From Streptomyces sp. LBL (lineage in GTDB: Bacteria > Actinomycetota > Actinomycetes > Streptomycetales > Streptomycetaceae): 64,000 nucleotides of DNA. The translations under genes were made by a program, and so were the position numbers. The DNA lies in NCBI RefSeq assembly GCF_029893585.1, contig NZ_JARXYX010000012.1, forward strand, positions 170,914-234,913, in the 5' to 3' direction. The notes under the pieces were generated by a model. It was not told where the DNA came from, searched no databases, and saw only the letters and a list, made by a program, of their open reading frames with translations. Numbering within the stretch: the stretch's first letter is position 1; every line of letters begins with the position of its first letter. Positions 24,862 to 33,135 of the stretch are shown one piece after another.

Positions 24862-26370
24862 ATGGAGAATCGAATAAAGTTCCCTTATCTGAAGCAGGAT
24901 TTCGCCGCTTCGCTCGTCGTCTTCCTGGTCGCCCTGCCGCTGTGCGTGGGCGTGGCCGTCGCCTCCGGGGTTCCGGCGGAGCTCGGCCTGATCACCGGCA
25001 TCGTCGGCGGCATCGTCACCGGCCTGATGCGGGGCAGCAGCCTCCAGGTGTCCGGACCGGCCGCGGGGCTGACGGTGCTGGTCTTCGAGGCGGTCACCGA
25101 GTACGGACTGCCCGCACTCGGTGTGATCGTGCTGGCCGCCGGACTGATCCAGCTCGCCATGGGCGCCCTGAAGCTGGGGCGCTGGTTCCGGGCGATATCC
25201 GTCTCCGTCGTCGAGGGCATGCTGGCCGGTATCGGACTCGTGATCATCGCGGGCCAGCTGTACTCGGCGGCGGGGCTGAAGGCTCCCACCTCCGGCATCG
25301 ACAAGATCCTGGGCCTGCCCGGGGCCGCCGCCGACGCGCTCGGCAGCACCGAGGCGCTCGCCTCGCTCGCCATCGGCGCGGGCACCATCGCGGTGATGGT
25401 GTTGTGGAAACGGCTGCCGAAGCAGGTCCGGACGGTGCCGGGCGCGCTCGCCGCCGTCGTCCTGGCCACGGTGGTCACCCTGGCGTTCAGCCTGCCGGTC
25501 GCCACCGTCGAGGTGAACGGGCTGCTGGACTCGGTCCAGCCGCCGGGCCTGGACGCCTTCGGAGAGCTGGCCGACCCGGCCATCTTCGGCACGATCCTCG
25601 CCTTCACCCTGATCGCCTCCGCCGAGAGCCTGTTCAGCGCCGCCGCGGTGGACCGGCTGCACGACGGTCCGCGTACCGCGTACGACAAGGAGCTCATGGC
25701 CCAGGGCGCGGGCAACGCGGTGTGCGGCGCACTCGGCGCGCTGCCGATGACCGCGGTCATCGTGCGCAGCTCCGCCAACGTGCAGGCGGGCGCGAAGACC
25801 AAGGCGTCCCGGGTGCTGCACGGCGTGTGGCTGCTGCTGTTCGCGGCGCTGCTGCCGTCGACCCTGGCGCTGATCCCGCTGCCCGCCCTCGCCGGCATCC
25901 TGGTCCACGCGGGCTGGAAGCTGATCCCCTTCCGCGAGGTCGTGACGCTGTGGCGGGGCCACCGCGGTGAGGCGTTGATCCTGGTGGTCACGGCCGTGTC
26001 CATCGTCGCCGTGAACATGTTCGAGGGCGTACTGATCGGTCTGGCTCTGTCCGTGGTCAAGACCGCCTGGGAGGCTTCGCACCTCAAGATGGAGATCATC
26101 GACAAGGGTGCCGGCCCCGTCCAGGCGTACCTGTCGGGCAACGCGACCTTCCTCAGGCTGCCGAAGATCCTCGACAGTCTGGAGGCGCTGCCCCAGGACC
26201 GCCCGGTCGAGCTGGACCTGTCCGGGCTGCACCACCTGGACCACGCCTGCCGTACGGCCCTGGAGAACTGGGCCGAGCGGCACAGCGCGGTCGGCACGGA
26301 GCCGGTCAGGGTCACCGAGCCGGTCCGGGCCACCGAGTCGGAGCCGGCGAAGGCCACCACCGCTCGGTAG
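24862..26370 (+). CDS. SulP-family anion (probably bicarbonate) transporter
   Basis: About 502 residues from ATG 24862; GTG 24850, overlapping the anhydrase stop, would add four. SulP signature features: KQDFAASLVVFLVALPLCVGVA, GLMRGSSLQVSGPAAGLTVLV and about 10-12 helices, then a short STAS-like cytoplasmic domain (PVELDLSGLHHLDHACRTALENW) after residue ~455. SulP proteins carry sulfate, bicarbonate or other anions; pairing with carbonic anhydrase favours bicarbonate (inference). The tail after ~485 has Glu-Pro-Val repeats. Confidence 0.9.
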   Translation: MENRIKFPYLKQDFAASLVVFLVALPLCVGVAVASGVPAELGLITGIVGGIVTGLMRGSSLQVSGPAAGLTVLVFEAVTEYGLPALGVIVLAAGLIQLAMGALKLGRWFRAISVSVVEGMLAGIGLVIIAGQLYSAAGLKAPTSGIDKILGLPGAAADALGSTEALASLAIGAGTIAVMVLWKRLPKQVRTVPGALAAVVLATVVTLAFSLPVATVEVNGLLDSVQPPGLDAFGELADPAIFGTILAFTLIASAESLFSAAAVDRLHDGPRTAYDKELMAQGAGNAVCGALGALPMTAVIVRSSANVQAGAKTKASRVLHGVWLLLFAALLPSTLALIPLPALAGILVHAGWKLIPFREVVTLWRGHRGEALILVVTAVSIVAVNMFEGVLIGLALSVVKTAWEASHLKMEIIDKGAGPVQAYLSGNATFLRLPKILDSLEALPQDRPVELDLSGLHHLDHACRTALENWAERHSAVGTEPVRVTEPVRATESEPAKATTAR

Positions 26371-26420
26371 CCCACCTCGGTGAACCCGTCTCGGTGAGCC
26401 CATCTCGGTAAGCACACCGC

Positions 26421-26457
26421 GCCGGGTCCGGAGCCCGATCGTGGCTCCGGACCCGGC
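26421..26457 (+). terminator. 15-bp perfect stem-loop after the SulP gene
   Basis: gccgggtccggagcc (26421-26435) pairs perfectly with ggctccggacccggc (26443-26457) around a 7-nt loop. It lies 50 bp after the SulP stop and 55 bp before the slipin gene, so it closes the anhydrase/SulP operon. Confidence 0.85.
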
Positions 26458-26512
26458 ATCGGGCATATCGTTACAGGAGCAGACATAGCGGACCCCTGAG
26501 TGGGAGGCCGGG

Positions 26513-27289
26513 ATGCTCCAGGAGCTGTTGACGGCGGCCGTGGCGGCCGCTTGCGCCGGGGTCGTGTACGTCGCATCGGCGGCACGGGTCGTCAAGCAGT
26601 ACGAGCGGGGGGTGGTCTTCCGGCTCGGGCGGCTCGCCGGGGACGTACGGTCGCCGGGATTCACGATGGTGGTCCCGTTCGTCGACCGGCTGCACAAGGT
26701 GAACCTGCAGATCGTCACGATGCCGGTGCCGGCCCAGGAGGGCATCACCCGCGACAACGTGACCGTACGCGTGGACGCCGTCGTGTACTTCAAGGTGGTC
26801 GACGCGGCGAACGCGCTCGTCCGGGTCGAGGACTACAAGTTCGCGGTCTCGCAGATGGCGCAGACCTCGCTGCGTTCGATCATCGGCAAGAGCGATCTGG
26901 ACGACCTCCTCTCCAACCGCGAGAAGCTCAACCAGGGCCTGGAGCTGATGATCGACAGCCCGGCCGTCGGCTGGGGCGTGCAGATCGACCGGGTCGAGAT
27001 CAAGGACGTCTCGCTGCCGGACACGATGAAGCGTTCCATGGCCCGGCAGGCCGAGGCGGACCGTGAGCGGCGGGCCCGGATCATCAACGCGGACGCCGAG
27101 TTCCAGGCGTCGAAGAAGCTCGCCGAGGCCGCCCAGCAGATGGAGGACACGCCCGCGGCGCTCCAGTTGCGGCTGCTGCAGACGATCGTCGCGGTCGCCG
27201 CCGAGAAGAACTCGACGCTGGTCCTGCCGTTCCCGGTGGAGCTGTTGCGCTTCCTGGAGCGGGCAAAGGAGCACCCGGCCGAGGGGTGA
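26513..27289 (+). CDS. Slipin (SPFH/band-7 membrane protein)
   Basis: 258 residues; GGGAGG precedes the ATG. One N-terminal helix (~3-22) anchors a band-7 domain: VKQYERGVVFRLGRL, PGFTMVVPFVDRL, DNVTVRVDAVVYFKV, LRSIIGKSDLDDLLSNRE, then a coiled-coil (~185-230). Prokaryotic stomatins form membrane-associated oligomers and often pair with NfeD proteases; no nfeD is adjacent here. Monocistronic by position. Confidence 0.92.
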   Translation: MLQELLTAAVAAACAGVVYVASAARVVKQYERGVVFRLGRLAGDVRSPGFTMVVPFVDRLHKVNLQIVTMPVPAQEGITRDNVTVRVDAVVYFKVVDAANALVRVEDYKFAVSQMAQTSLRSIIGKSDLDDLLSNREKLNQGLELMIDSPAVGWGVQIDRVEIKDVSLPDTMKRSMARQAEADRERRARIINADAEFQASKKLAEAAQQMEDTPAALQLRLLQTIVAVAAEKNSTLVLPFPVELLRFLERAKEHPAEG

Positions 27290-27298
27290 CACACGCGG

Positions 27299-27417
27299 CG
27301 CGTGGTTCCCGGGGCCCGTGAGCGGTGGGCCGACTCCTCGCGTGGTTCCCGGAACCCGCGGGCGGTGACGCACTCCTCGCGTGGTTCCCGGAACCCGCGC
27401 GCGGTGAGCCGGCCCTC
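27299..27417. repeat. Three ~40-bp direct repeats each carrying a palindrome
   Basis: Repeats begin at 27299, 27339 and 27378 with cgcgtggttcccgg. Copies 2 and 3 contain the perfect palindrome ggttcccggaacc, which copy 1 has lost (ggttcccggggcc). Located just after the slipin stop; could act as terminator, RNA structure or protein-binding array. Confidence 0.8.
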
Positions 27418-27550
27418 CTGGAACACCTCAGGCCGCTGGACCCGCAGTAACCGAAGGCCGGTTTCGGCATCGCCGACATCGCTGCCATCGCCGACAGCCG
27501 CGGGCAACTCCCCGCGCAGTGAACCGGCCTGGTCGGGGTACCCGGCCCGT

Positions 27551-29065
27551 ATGATCCAGAACCCGCACGTCAGCGGCTCGTACTGGCTGGAGACCGCACC
27601 CGGCCCGGACCGGCCCGCGCTCGTGGACGACCTCACGGTGGACGTCGCCGTCATCGGCGGCGGGATCGCCGGGCTGAGCACGGCCTGGGAGCTGACGCGG
27701 GCCGGGCGCCGGGTGGCGGTGCTGGAGGCCGACCGGGTCGCGGCCGGCGTCACCGGACACACCACCGCCAAGCTCACCGCGCTGCACACCCTGGTCTACG
27801 ACAAACTGCGCCGCACCCGCGGGCCTGAGGGAGCGCGGCTGTACGCCCGCTCGCAGACCGAGGCGATCGAGCGGGCCGCGGAGATCGCGGGCGAACTGGA
27901 CATCGACTGCGACTGGGAGCGACGCAGCGCGTACACGTACGCCTGTGACGCGGGCCGGGTCGAGGAACTGCGGGCGGAGGCGCGGGCCGCGCACGAGGCG
28001 GGGCTGCCGGCGTCGTTCGTGACGGAGACCGGACTGCCGTTCCCGGTGGCGGGCGCGGTGCAGGTGACCGGGCAGGCGCAGTTCCATCCGCGCAAGTACC
28101 TGCTGGCCCTCGCCGACGACCTGGTCCGGCAGGGCGCGCACGTGCACGAGCACACCACGGTCGTCGGTCTGGAGGAAGGCGAGCCGAGCCGGCTCACCAC
28201 CGACACCGGGGCCACGGTGACCGCCCAGGACGTCGTCGTCGCCACTCACTACCCCGTCTTCGACCGGGCGCTGCTGTTCACCCGGCTCCATCCGCGCCGC
28301 GAACTGGTCGTGGCCGGGACGATGAGCGCCGACCGGGATCCGGAGGGCATGTACATCACCCCGGACGAAGGCACCCGCTCGGTCCGCACGGCACCGCACG
28401 GCGACCAACGTCTCCTGGTCGTCACCGGGGAGCACTTCACGCCCGGCACCGGCGACACCCGGGCCCGCTTCCAGCACCTGTCCGACTGGGCCGCCGAGCA
28501 CTTCCCGGACGTCACCCTCACCCACGCCTGGGCCACCCAGGACAACGACCCCACGGACACCGTCCCGCTGGTCGGCCCGCTGCACCCGGGCGCGCAGCAC
28601 ACGTACGTCGCCACCGGCTTCGGCGGCTGGGGCATGAGCGGCGGGATCATGGCGGGCCGGCTGCTCACAGCGCTGATCACCGGCGCGGAGTGCGCGTGGA
28701 GCGAGCTGTACGACCCGCGCCGACTGCGCTCGACCGTGCGTGAGGCCCCGTCGTTCCTGAAGACGCAGGCAGAGGTCGCCCGCCACTTCGTCGGTGACCG
28801 GCTGCGCCCCTCGCCGCCGGTCGAGTCCCTGCCGCCCGGCGAGGGCGCCGTCGTCCGCACCGACGCCGGCCGCCTCGCCGTCTACCGGGACGAGGCCGGC
28901 CACCTGCACGCCCTCTCCGCGCGCTGTACCCACCTGGGCTGTCTGGTCTCCTTCAACGCCGCCGAACGGGCCTGGGAGTGCCCCTGCCATGGCTCCCGCT
29001 TCGACACGGACGGCAAGGTGGTCCAAGGCCCGGCGATCCGGCCCCTGGAGCAGCGGGACATCTGA
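27551..29065 (+). CDS. FAD-dependent oxidoreductase with C-terminal Rieske domain
   Basis: 504 residues from ATG 27551. N-terminal DAO-type FAD fold (VDVAVIGGGIAGLSTAWELTR at ~30-50), central substrate domain, and a Rieske [2Fe-2S] domain at ~425-500 with CTHLGC and CPCHGS supplying the Cys/His ligands. Such fusions (DadA-like/Rieske) are common in actinobacteria; their substrates are mostly unknown. Possibly a membrane-independent amine or amino-acid oxidase passing electrons to the iron-sulfur centre. Confidence 0.88.
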   Translation: MIQNPHVSGSYWLETAPGPDRPALVDDLTVDVAVIGGGIAGLSTAWELTRAGRRVAVLEADRVAAGVTGHTTAKLTALHTLVYDKLRRTRGPEGARLYARSQTEAIERAAEIAGELDIDCDWERRSAYTYACDAGRVEELRAEARAAHEAGLPASFVTETGLPFPVAGAVQVTGQAQFHPRKYLLALADDLVRQGAHVHEHTTVVGLEEGEPSRLTTDTGATVTAQDVVVATHYPVFDRALLFTRLHPRRELVVAGTMSADRDPEGMYITPDEGTRSVRTAPHGDQRLLVVTGEHFTPGTGDTRARFQHLSDWAAEHFPDVTLTHAWATQDNDPTDTVPLVGPLHPGAQHTYVATGFGGWGMSGGIMAGRLLTALITGAECAWSELYDPRRLRSTVREAPSFLKTQAEVARHFVGDRLRPSPPVESLPPGEGAVVRTDAGRLAVYRDEAGHLHALSARCTHLGCLVSFNAAERAWECPCHGSRFDTDGKVVQGPAIRPLEQRDI

Positions 29066-29128
29066 CCGAAGGGGTGACATTCCGCCGCATCGGCTCCGAC
29101 GGGAAGCCGATCATCATATCTTCGTACG

Positions 29129-30028
29129 GTGATCCGTTCCGTACGCCGCGTCACCCTCGCCTGTGTCGGCGCGACCCTCGCCTCCCTCACCTCCCTCACC
29201 GCCTGCGGCACCGCCCAGGCCCCTCCGGCCGCCCACCCGGCCCTGTCCACGCCCCGCCCCACGGCCCCGTCGTCCCGCCCGCCCACGCCCCGCCCGACGG
29301 CCCCGTCGTCCCGCCCGCCCACGCTCGCCCCCGGCCCCACCGGTCTGACCCCCGTCTTCGAGCACGGCTCCCGGACGCACGGCAGGACCGTCGCGCTCAC
29401 CTTCGACGCCGACATGACCGCCGACCAGGGGCCGCGGGCGGCGGCGGGCGAACGGTTCGACAACCCGCGGCTCATCGCGACCCTGCGGGCGCTGAAGGTC
29501 CCGGCCACGGTGTTCATGACGGGCCGGTGGGCCGAGCAGTACCCGGCGCAGGCCCGGTCCATCGGCCGGGACCCGCTCTTCGAGATCGCCAACCACTCCT
29601 ACAGCCACTACGCCTTCACCGGTGACTGCTACGGCCTGCCCACCATCTCCCAGGACCGGATGCGCGCGGACGTGGAGCGGGCGTACGCCGCCTTACGCAG
29701 GGCAGGGGTCCAAGAGCCGATGCCCTACTTCCGCTTCCCCGGCGGCTGCTACGACCAGCGGGCCCTCAAGGCCCTCGCCCCGGCCGACGTGACCGCCGTG
29801 CAGTGGGACGTGGTGAGCGGGGACGCCTTCGCGACGGATGCGGACGCCGTGGCCCGGCAGGTACTGGAGAAGGTGCGACCCGGTTCCGTGGTCGTCATGC
29901 ACTGCACGACGAGTGCCGCGCCCGCGACCGAGGAGGCGGTACGGACGGTCGTGCCGGAACTGCGCCGGCAGGGCTTCCGGTTCGTGAAGGTGTCCGAGCT
30001 GATCGGGGCCTCGGCCGTCCCGCGGTGA
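29129..30028 (+). CDS. Polysaccharide deacetylase (NodB/CE4) lipoprotein
   Basis: 299 residues, GTG start. Lipobox LTAC (Cys26), then a Pro/Thr/Ser linker with a repeated PRPTAPSSRPPT unit (~38-70). The NodB domain starts near residue 85: TFDADMT supplies the catalytic and metal Asp pair, HSYSHY is the metal His motif, and RFPGG and VVMHC match later CE4 motifs. It would deacetylate cell-wall or other N-acetylated glycans outside the membrane. Confidence 0.9.
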   Translation: MIRSVRRVTLACVGATLASLTSLTACGTAQAPPAAHPALSTPRPTAPSSRPPTPRPTAPSSRPPTLAPGPTGLTPVFEHGSRTHGRTVALTFDADMTADQGPRAAAGERFDNPRLIATLRALKVPATVFMTGRWAEQYPAQARSIGRDPLFEIANHSYSHYAFTGDCYGLPTISQDRMRADVERAYAALRRAGVQEPMPYFRFPGGCYDQRALKALAPADVTAVQWDVVSGDAFATDADAVARQVLEKVRPGSVVVMHCTTSAAPATEEAVRTVVPELRRQGFRFVKVSELIGASAVPR

Positions 30029-30046
30029 CCGATCTACGCTGGGCGT

Positions 30047-30157
30047 ATGAGCGAGGACGACCACTGCCTGATCGACGCGACCAGGCCCCCCGCAGCAGAC
30101 GGGCCGCCGTACGCGGAGTGCGTGCAGTGCCGGAAACCGACGGAGTACCGTTCCTAG
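30047..30157 (+). pseudogene. 5' part of a small zinc-ribbon gene, cut by the TnpB element
   Basis: ATG 30047 opens a frame MSEDDHCLIDATRPP... with a CXXC pair (AECVQCRKPTEY). It enters the mobile element at 30150 and meets a TAG at 30155, giving 36 codons. The remainder lies at 31998-32074. Joining the two at the shared CC gives one 59-residue protein with two CXXC pairs (CVQC and CPVC), as expected of a zinc ribbon. As found, the gene is broken unless the element excises precisely. Confidence 0.75.
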
Positions 30158-31851
30158 AGACTGAGCGGGAGTGAGTCCTGTTGCCAGGTCTGCTGCTCGG
30201 CCGTGTGCCCCGAACGGTGTTGGGCACGCTGGTCGCCCGCTTTCGCTCCGCTGTCCGGGGGCACGCCTCTGGTGCGTGGTCCGGGGATGCGGGGGCGGGA
30301 TCCCTCACGTCCTTGGGCCTCCCATCGGGCCTGGACGGTCCGATGCCCCGCACGATCACTCTGGTCGTGCGGGGGCGGTGCCGTCCGACGCCGGATCGGG
30401 TGCCCGAGGGCGCGTCGCCCGATCGCGATGCAGGCTGCATCGTGCCGGGAAACCTTACGGGTACTGCTGGTCAGGGGCTGCTGCCAGTGCTGGGCACCCC
30501 ACCGGGAGGTGTACGCCGGATCCACCGCCACGACCGCGACACCCTGCTCGGCGGCCATCGCCGCCAGCCGCGCCTTCAGCTTCGCGGTGGGAAAACGGGA
30601 GATGAGCCGGCGGAAACGTTTGTTACGGCCGTGCTTCTCCCGGCTTGTACCGTCGCTGAAGGCGAGGTCCTCGACCGCGACCGCCACCGCACCGGTGTGG
30701 CGGGTGTGATGCAGCAGCCGGGTGAGGGCGTGGCGGATCTGCGCGTCGCGGTGCGCGGCGGAGCCGGACAGGTCGTAGCAGAAACGGCGGGGTTCACCGA
30801 CCGGGTTGCCGTGGATGTCCAGGCGCCAGGCGGCGAGATGGTCGTCGTTCATGTCGACGGCGACCACGCCCCGGGCAAGGGCCGCGGACAGGGGCAGGAC
30901 GGGGGCGGGGGTGCGCTGCCAGGAGGCGGTCACATACCAGCGGTCCCGCACCACATCGTGGTGGATACGGTAGGCCACCGCCCGATTGTTCGTGATCCGG
31001 TCCAGCCACTCCGTACCCCGATGCTGGAAGGCGACAGCCGTGTCCAGCTGGTACCGGCCGTGCGGGGCGTTCGCCAGGCGGGCCAGCGCGGCGGGCAGCT
31101 TGAGGGAGAGCTGTCCGGTGTCGGTGACGCGGATGGTCTCGTTGCCGAAGCGTTTGCCGGACTCCCCGTCCGCGGTCAGGAACATCCGCGCTGCCCGCCA
31201 CCGTTCCCGCCACGCCTGCTCATCCAAGCCCGCCGCATCCAGGTGATGGCGCAGGTGTGCGAGTTTCTTCCCGCCGCGCACCACCCGCACCCGGCCCGCC
31301 GCCCAGTCCGCTTCCACCCTCGCCAGGCGGGACTGGAGGGCGTGCAGGCGCCGGGACTTGGCATGCCACTCGGCCCGCGAGTCGTACCCGCGTGCCAGTC
31401 CTGCCCGCTTGTCCGCCTTCGCCCCCAGCGCACGCGCCAGCCGCGCCTCGACCGCTGCGATCTGCCCACGCAGCCAGGCCAGCTCGGCCGCCTGCCCACG
31501 CCGGGCCAGCGCCCACTGATCATGCGTGGCCTTGGTGATACTGCCCGCCCACCGCGCCGAGCAGACCCCCGTCAACTCCCGCTTGCGCACCGCCCACGCG
31601 GTGGCATCGTGCTCCAAACCCTGGCGGGAACGCACCGCGAGATCACCCGCGGCCAGCGAACCGAGGAACATCCCCACCTCGGCCAGCACCGCCGCATCCA
31701 CCATCGACACCCGCAACCGCGCCCGGACCGCCACACCCGCAGGAGCGGGCACCACGAACGACGCCGCCACCTCACGCAACCCGCCCAACCCCACCACCCC
31801 CGCTCCCGGCCCAGACCGTCCGAAGAACCCATCACCGCATCCAACGAACAC
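30154..31851 (-). CDS. tnpB: TnpB-family RNA-guided nuclease / transposon protein
   Basis: 565 residues. RuvC triad visible: D333 in GVVAVDMN, E394 in VAVEDLAF and D471 in SRHDAACIAIG. The usual TnpB zinc finger between the last two motifs is missing: VDPAYTSRWGAQHWQQPL runs straight to RKVSRHD with no CXXC. This is the TnpB-related class common in Streptomyces. An N-terminal helical, Arg-rich part (~80-230) would bind the guide RNA. After ~485 the protein is Arg/Pro/His-rich low-complexity, probably because the DNA there also specifies the omega-RNA. GTG start at 31851. Confidence 0.88.
   Translation of the reverse strand: MFVGCGDGFFGRSGPGAGVVGLGGLREVAASFVVPAPAGVAVRARLRVSMVDAAVLAEVGMFLGSLAAGDLAVRSRQGLEHDATAWAVRKRELTGVCSARWAGSITKATHDQWALARRGQAAELAWLRGQIAAVEARLARALGAKADKRAGLARGYDSRAEWHAKSRRLHALQSRLARVEADWAAGRVRVVRGGKKLAHLRHHLDAAGLDEQAWRERWRAARMFLTADGESGKRFGNETIRVTDTGQLSLKLPAALARLANAPHGRYQLDTAVAFQHRGTEWLDRITNNRAVAYRIHHDVVRDRWYVTASWQRTPAPVLPLSAALARGVVAVDMNDDHLAAWRLDIHGNPVGEPRRFCYDLSGSAAHRDAQIRHALTRLLHHTRHTGAVAVAVEDLAFSDGTSREKHGRNKRFRRLISRFPTAKLKARLAAMAAEQGVAVVAVDPAYTSRWGAQHWQQPLTSSTRKVSRHDAACIAIGRRALGHPIRRRTAPPPHDQSDRAGHRTVQARWEAQGREGSRPRIPGPRTRGVPPDSGAKAGDQRAQHRSGHTAEQQTWQQDSLPLSL
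30160..30470 (-). ncRNA. Candidate omega-RNA (reRNA) at the tnpB 3' end
   Basis: The 3' end of the tnpB frame overlaps a strongly structured stretch: a perfect 10-bp stem (30346-30355 with 30365-30374), a gtgccc/gggcac hairpin near 30215-30240 and an imperfect palindrome gagactgagcgggagtgagtcc at 30157-30178 at the element edge. In TnpB systems the guide RNA is read from this position and its 3' end extends into host flank, here the zinc-ribbon gene. Boundaries are estimates. Confidence 0.45.
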
Positions 31852-31997
31852 CCCCGGCAGAGGTCACGCATTCGATGCAAGAACCTCCGTTCCACCACAC
31901 TCGACCACCCCCTGTGCCACCCAACTCAGGGACACCAGAACTCACTGGCGCTCACCCAAACGCACCCGATCGTGCTCCATTGGCAGCAGTTGCAACC

Positions 31998-32074
31998 CCG
32001 AGTCGTACAAGGGGATCACGCTGTGTCCGGTGTGCGAGTGGCAGGAAGCGCAGCGGACGGCGTGCTCCGGGTGA
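31998..32074 (+). pseudogene. 3' part of the zinc-ribbon gene
   Basis: Resumes in frame with the 30047 fragment: PESYKGITLCPVCEWQEAQ... ending TGA 32072-32074. It carries the second CXXC pair (CPVC). Together with the 5' part it forms a compact protein just upstream of the Pth2 gene. There is no separate start codon with a ribosome site, so it is not expected to be translated alone. Confidence 0.75.
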
Positions 32075-32153
32075 TCAGCGGGCGGAGCGCTCCGGGTAGT
32101 CACCGGGGAGGCAGGCGATCAGCACCGGTCTCCGGCCTGGCAGACTTGGCTCC

Positions 32154-32873
32154 GTGAGCCAAGAGCAGCCGACACCCGTTCCTGACAGCCCCTTTGGGTC
32201 CGAGCCCCACGCACGCGACGAGGCGCCGCAGTTCGTGCTGCCCCTGGTCGTCCGGATCGAGCGGGCCGCTCCCCCGGCCCGTACCGACGCGCTGGAGACC
32301 GCCGCCCGAGCCGTTCTCGTGATGCTCAGCGATGAGCGGTCGGTCGGGGACGGCGAGTGGGCGCAGGCGATGCGGGACTGGCAGGACACGCGCATCCGGA
32401 AGGTCGTGCGGCGGGCCCGGGGGGCCGAGTGGCGGCGGGCCGAGGCGTTGCCCGGGATCACGGTCGCGGGCAAGGCGGCAGAGGTACGCGTCTTCCCGCC
32501 CGTCCCCCTGGACGGCTGGCCCAAGGACCTGGCCCGGCTCCAGGTCTCCGGCACCGACCTCGACGATCCGGAGCCGCCCGTCGAGGCGGACGCCTCGGCT
32601 CCCGTGCTGTGGCTGAACCCGGACCTGGACATGTCGGCCGGCAAGGCGATGGCGCAGGCCGGTCATGGGGCCCAACTCGCCTGGTGGGAGCTTTCGGAGG
32701 AGGAGCGGGCCGAGTGGCGCGACGCGGGTTTCCCGCTCGCCGTACGCACCGCGGACCCGGCCCGCTGGGGCGAACTGCACACGAGCGGGCTGCCGTTGGT
32801 GCGGGACGCCGGGTTCACCGAGATCGCGCCCGGGTCCTGCACGGTGGTCGCCGACCATCCGGCGCTGCGGTGA
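32154..32873 (+). CDS. Peptidyl-tRNA hydrolase, Pth2 type
   Basis: 239 residues from GTG 32154. The C-terminal half has Pth2 features: LNPDLDMSAGKAMAQAGHGA (Lys and His of the active region), WRDAGFPLAVRTADPARW, and a TEIAPGSCTVVA end. It would recycle peptidyl-tRNA. The N-terminal ~110 residues form an additional helical domain usual for the actinobacterial version. The GTG lies in the loop of a 7-bp hairpin (32145-32163), which may lower translation. Confidence 0.85.
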   Translation: MSQEQPTPVPDSPFGSEPHARDEAPQFVLPLVVRIERAAPPARTDALETAARAVLVMLSDERSVGDGEWAQAMRDWQDTRIRKVVRRARGAEWRRAEALPGITVAGKAAEVRVFPPVPLDGWPKDLARLQVSGTDLDDPEPPVEADASAPVLWLNPDLDMSAGKAMAQAGHGAQLAWWELSEEERAEWRDAGFPLAVRTADPARWGELHTSGLPLVRDAGFTEIAPGSCTVVADHPALR

Positions 32874-32913
32874 TCCGCCTGGACGTCACGGAGACGTTCC
32901 GGCTGCCGCGGCG

Positions 32914-32990
32914 GTGGCCGGCGGTCGTCTGAACACCGTGGCCGGAGGGCGCTGAAGACCGTCGCCGGCGGTCGCTGAACACCGTGGCCG
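32914..32990. repeat. Three ~23-bp tandem repeats after the Pth2 gene
   Basis: Units beginning gtggccgg, gtggccgg and gtcgccgg at 32914, 32938 and 32961 (24, 23 and 23 bp), each ending tgaacacc or tgaagacc. Non-coding; function unknown. Confidence 0.7.
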
Positions 32991-33135
32991 TCCCGCGCGT
33001 ACCTCCTGACGCCCGCCGCGGGCGCCCGGGGCCCGAACCTCAAATGTTGCTCTGAACGCGTCCACCGAGCGGTTCAGGTCCGCCGGCCGGGGCCATACCC
33101 ACGTCACGCCGTGGGGCTGTGCGAAGGAGGGGACC

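Larger units (their letters stand above)
30150..31997 (-). mobile_element. TnpB-only insertion element (IS607-like ends)
   Basis: About 1,848 bp carrying only a tnpB gene on the minus strand and no tnpA. The edges are defined by the interrupted host gene: the left flank ends gagtaCC (30143-30149) and the right flank resumes CCccgag at 31996. A shared CC (GG on the other strand) at both junctions and no longer target duplication fit the GG core used by IS607-family serine transposases. Non-autonomous as present. Confidence 0.7.

Noticed and set aside
27299..27417. CRISPR array
   Set aside because: Only three copies, no distinct spacers of constant length, no cas genes.
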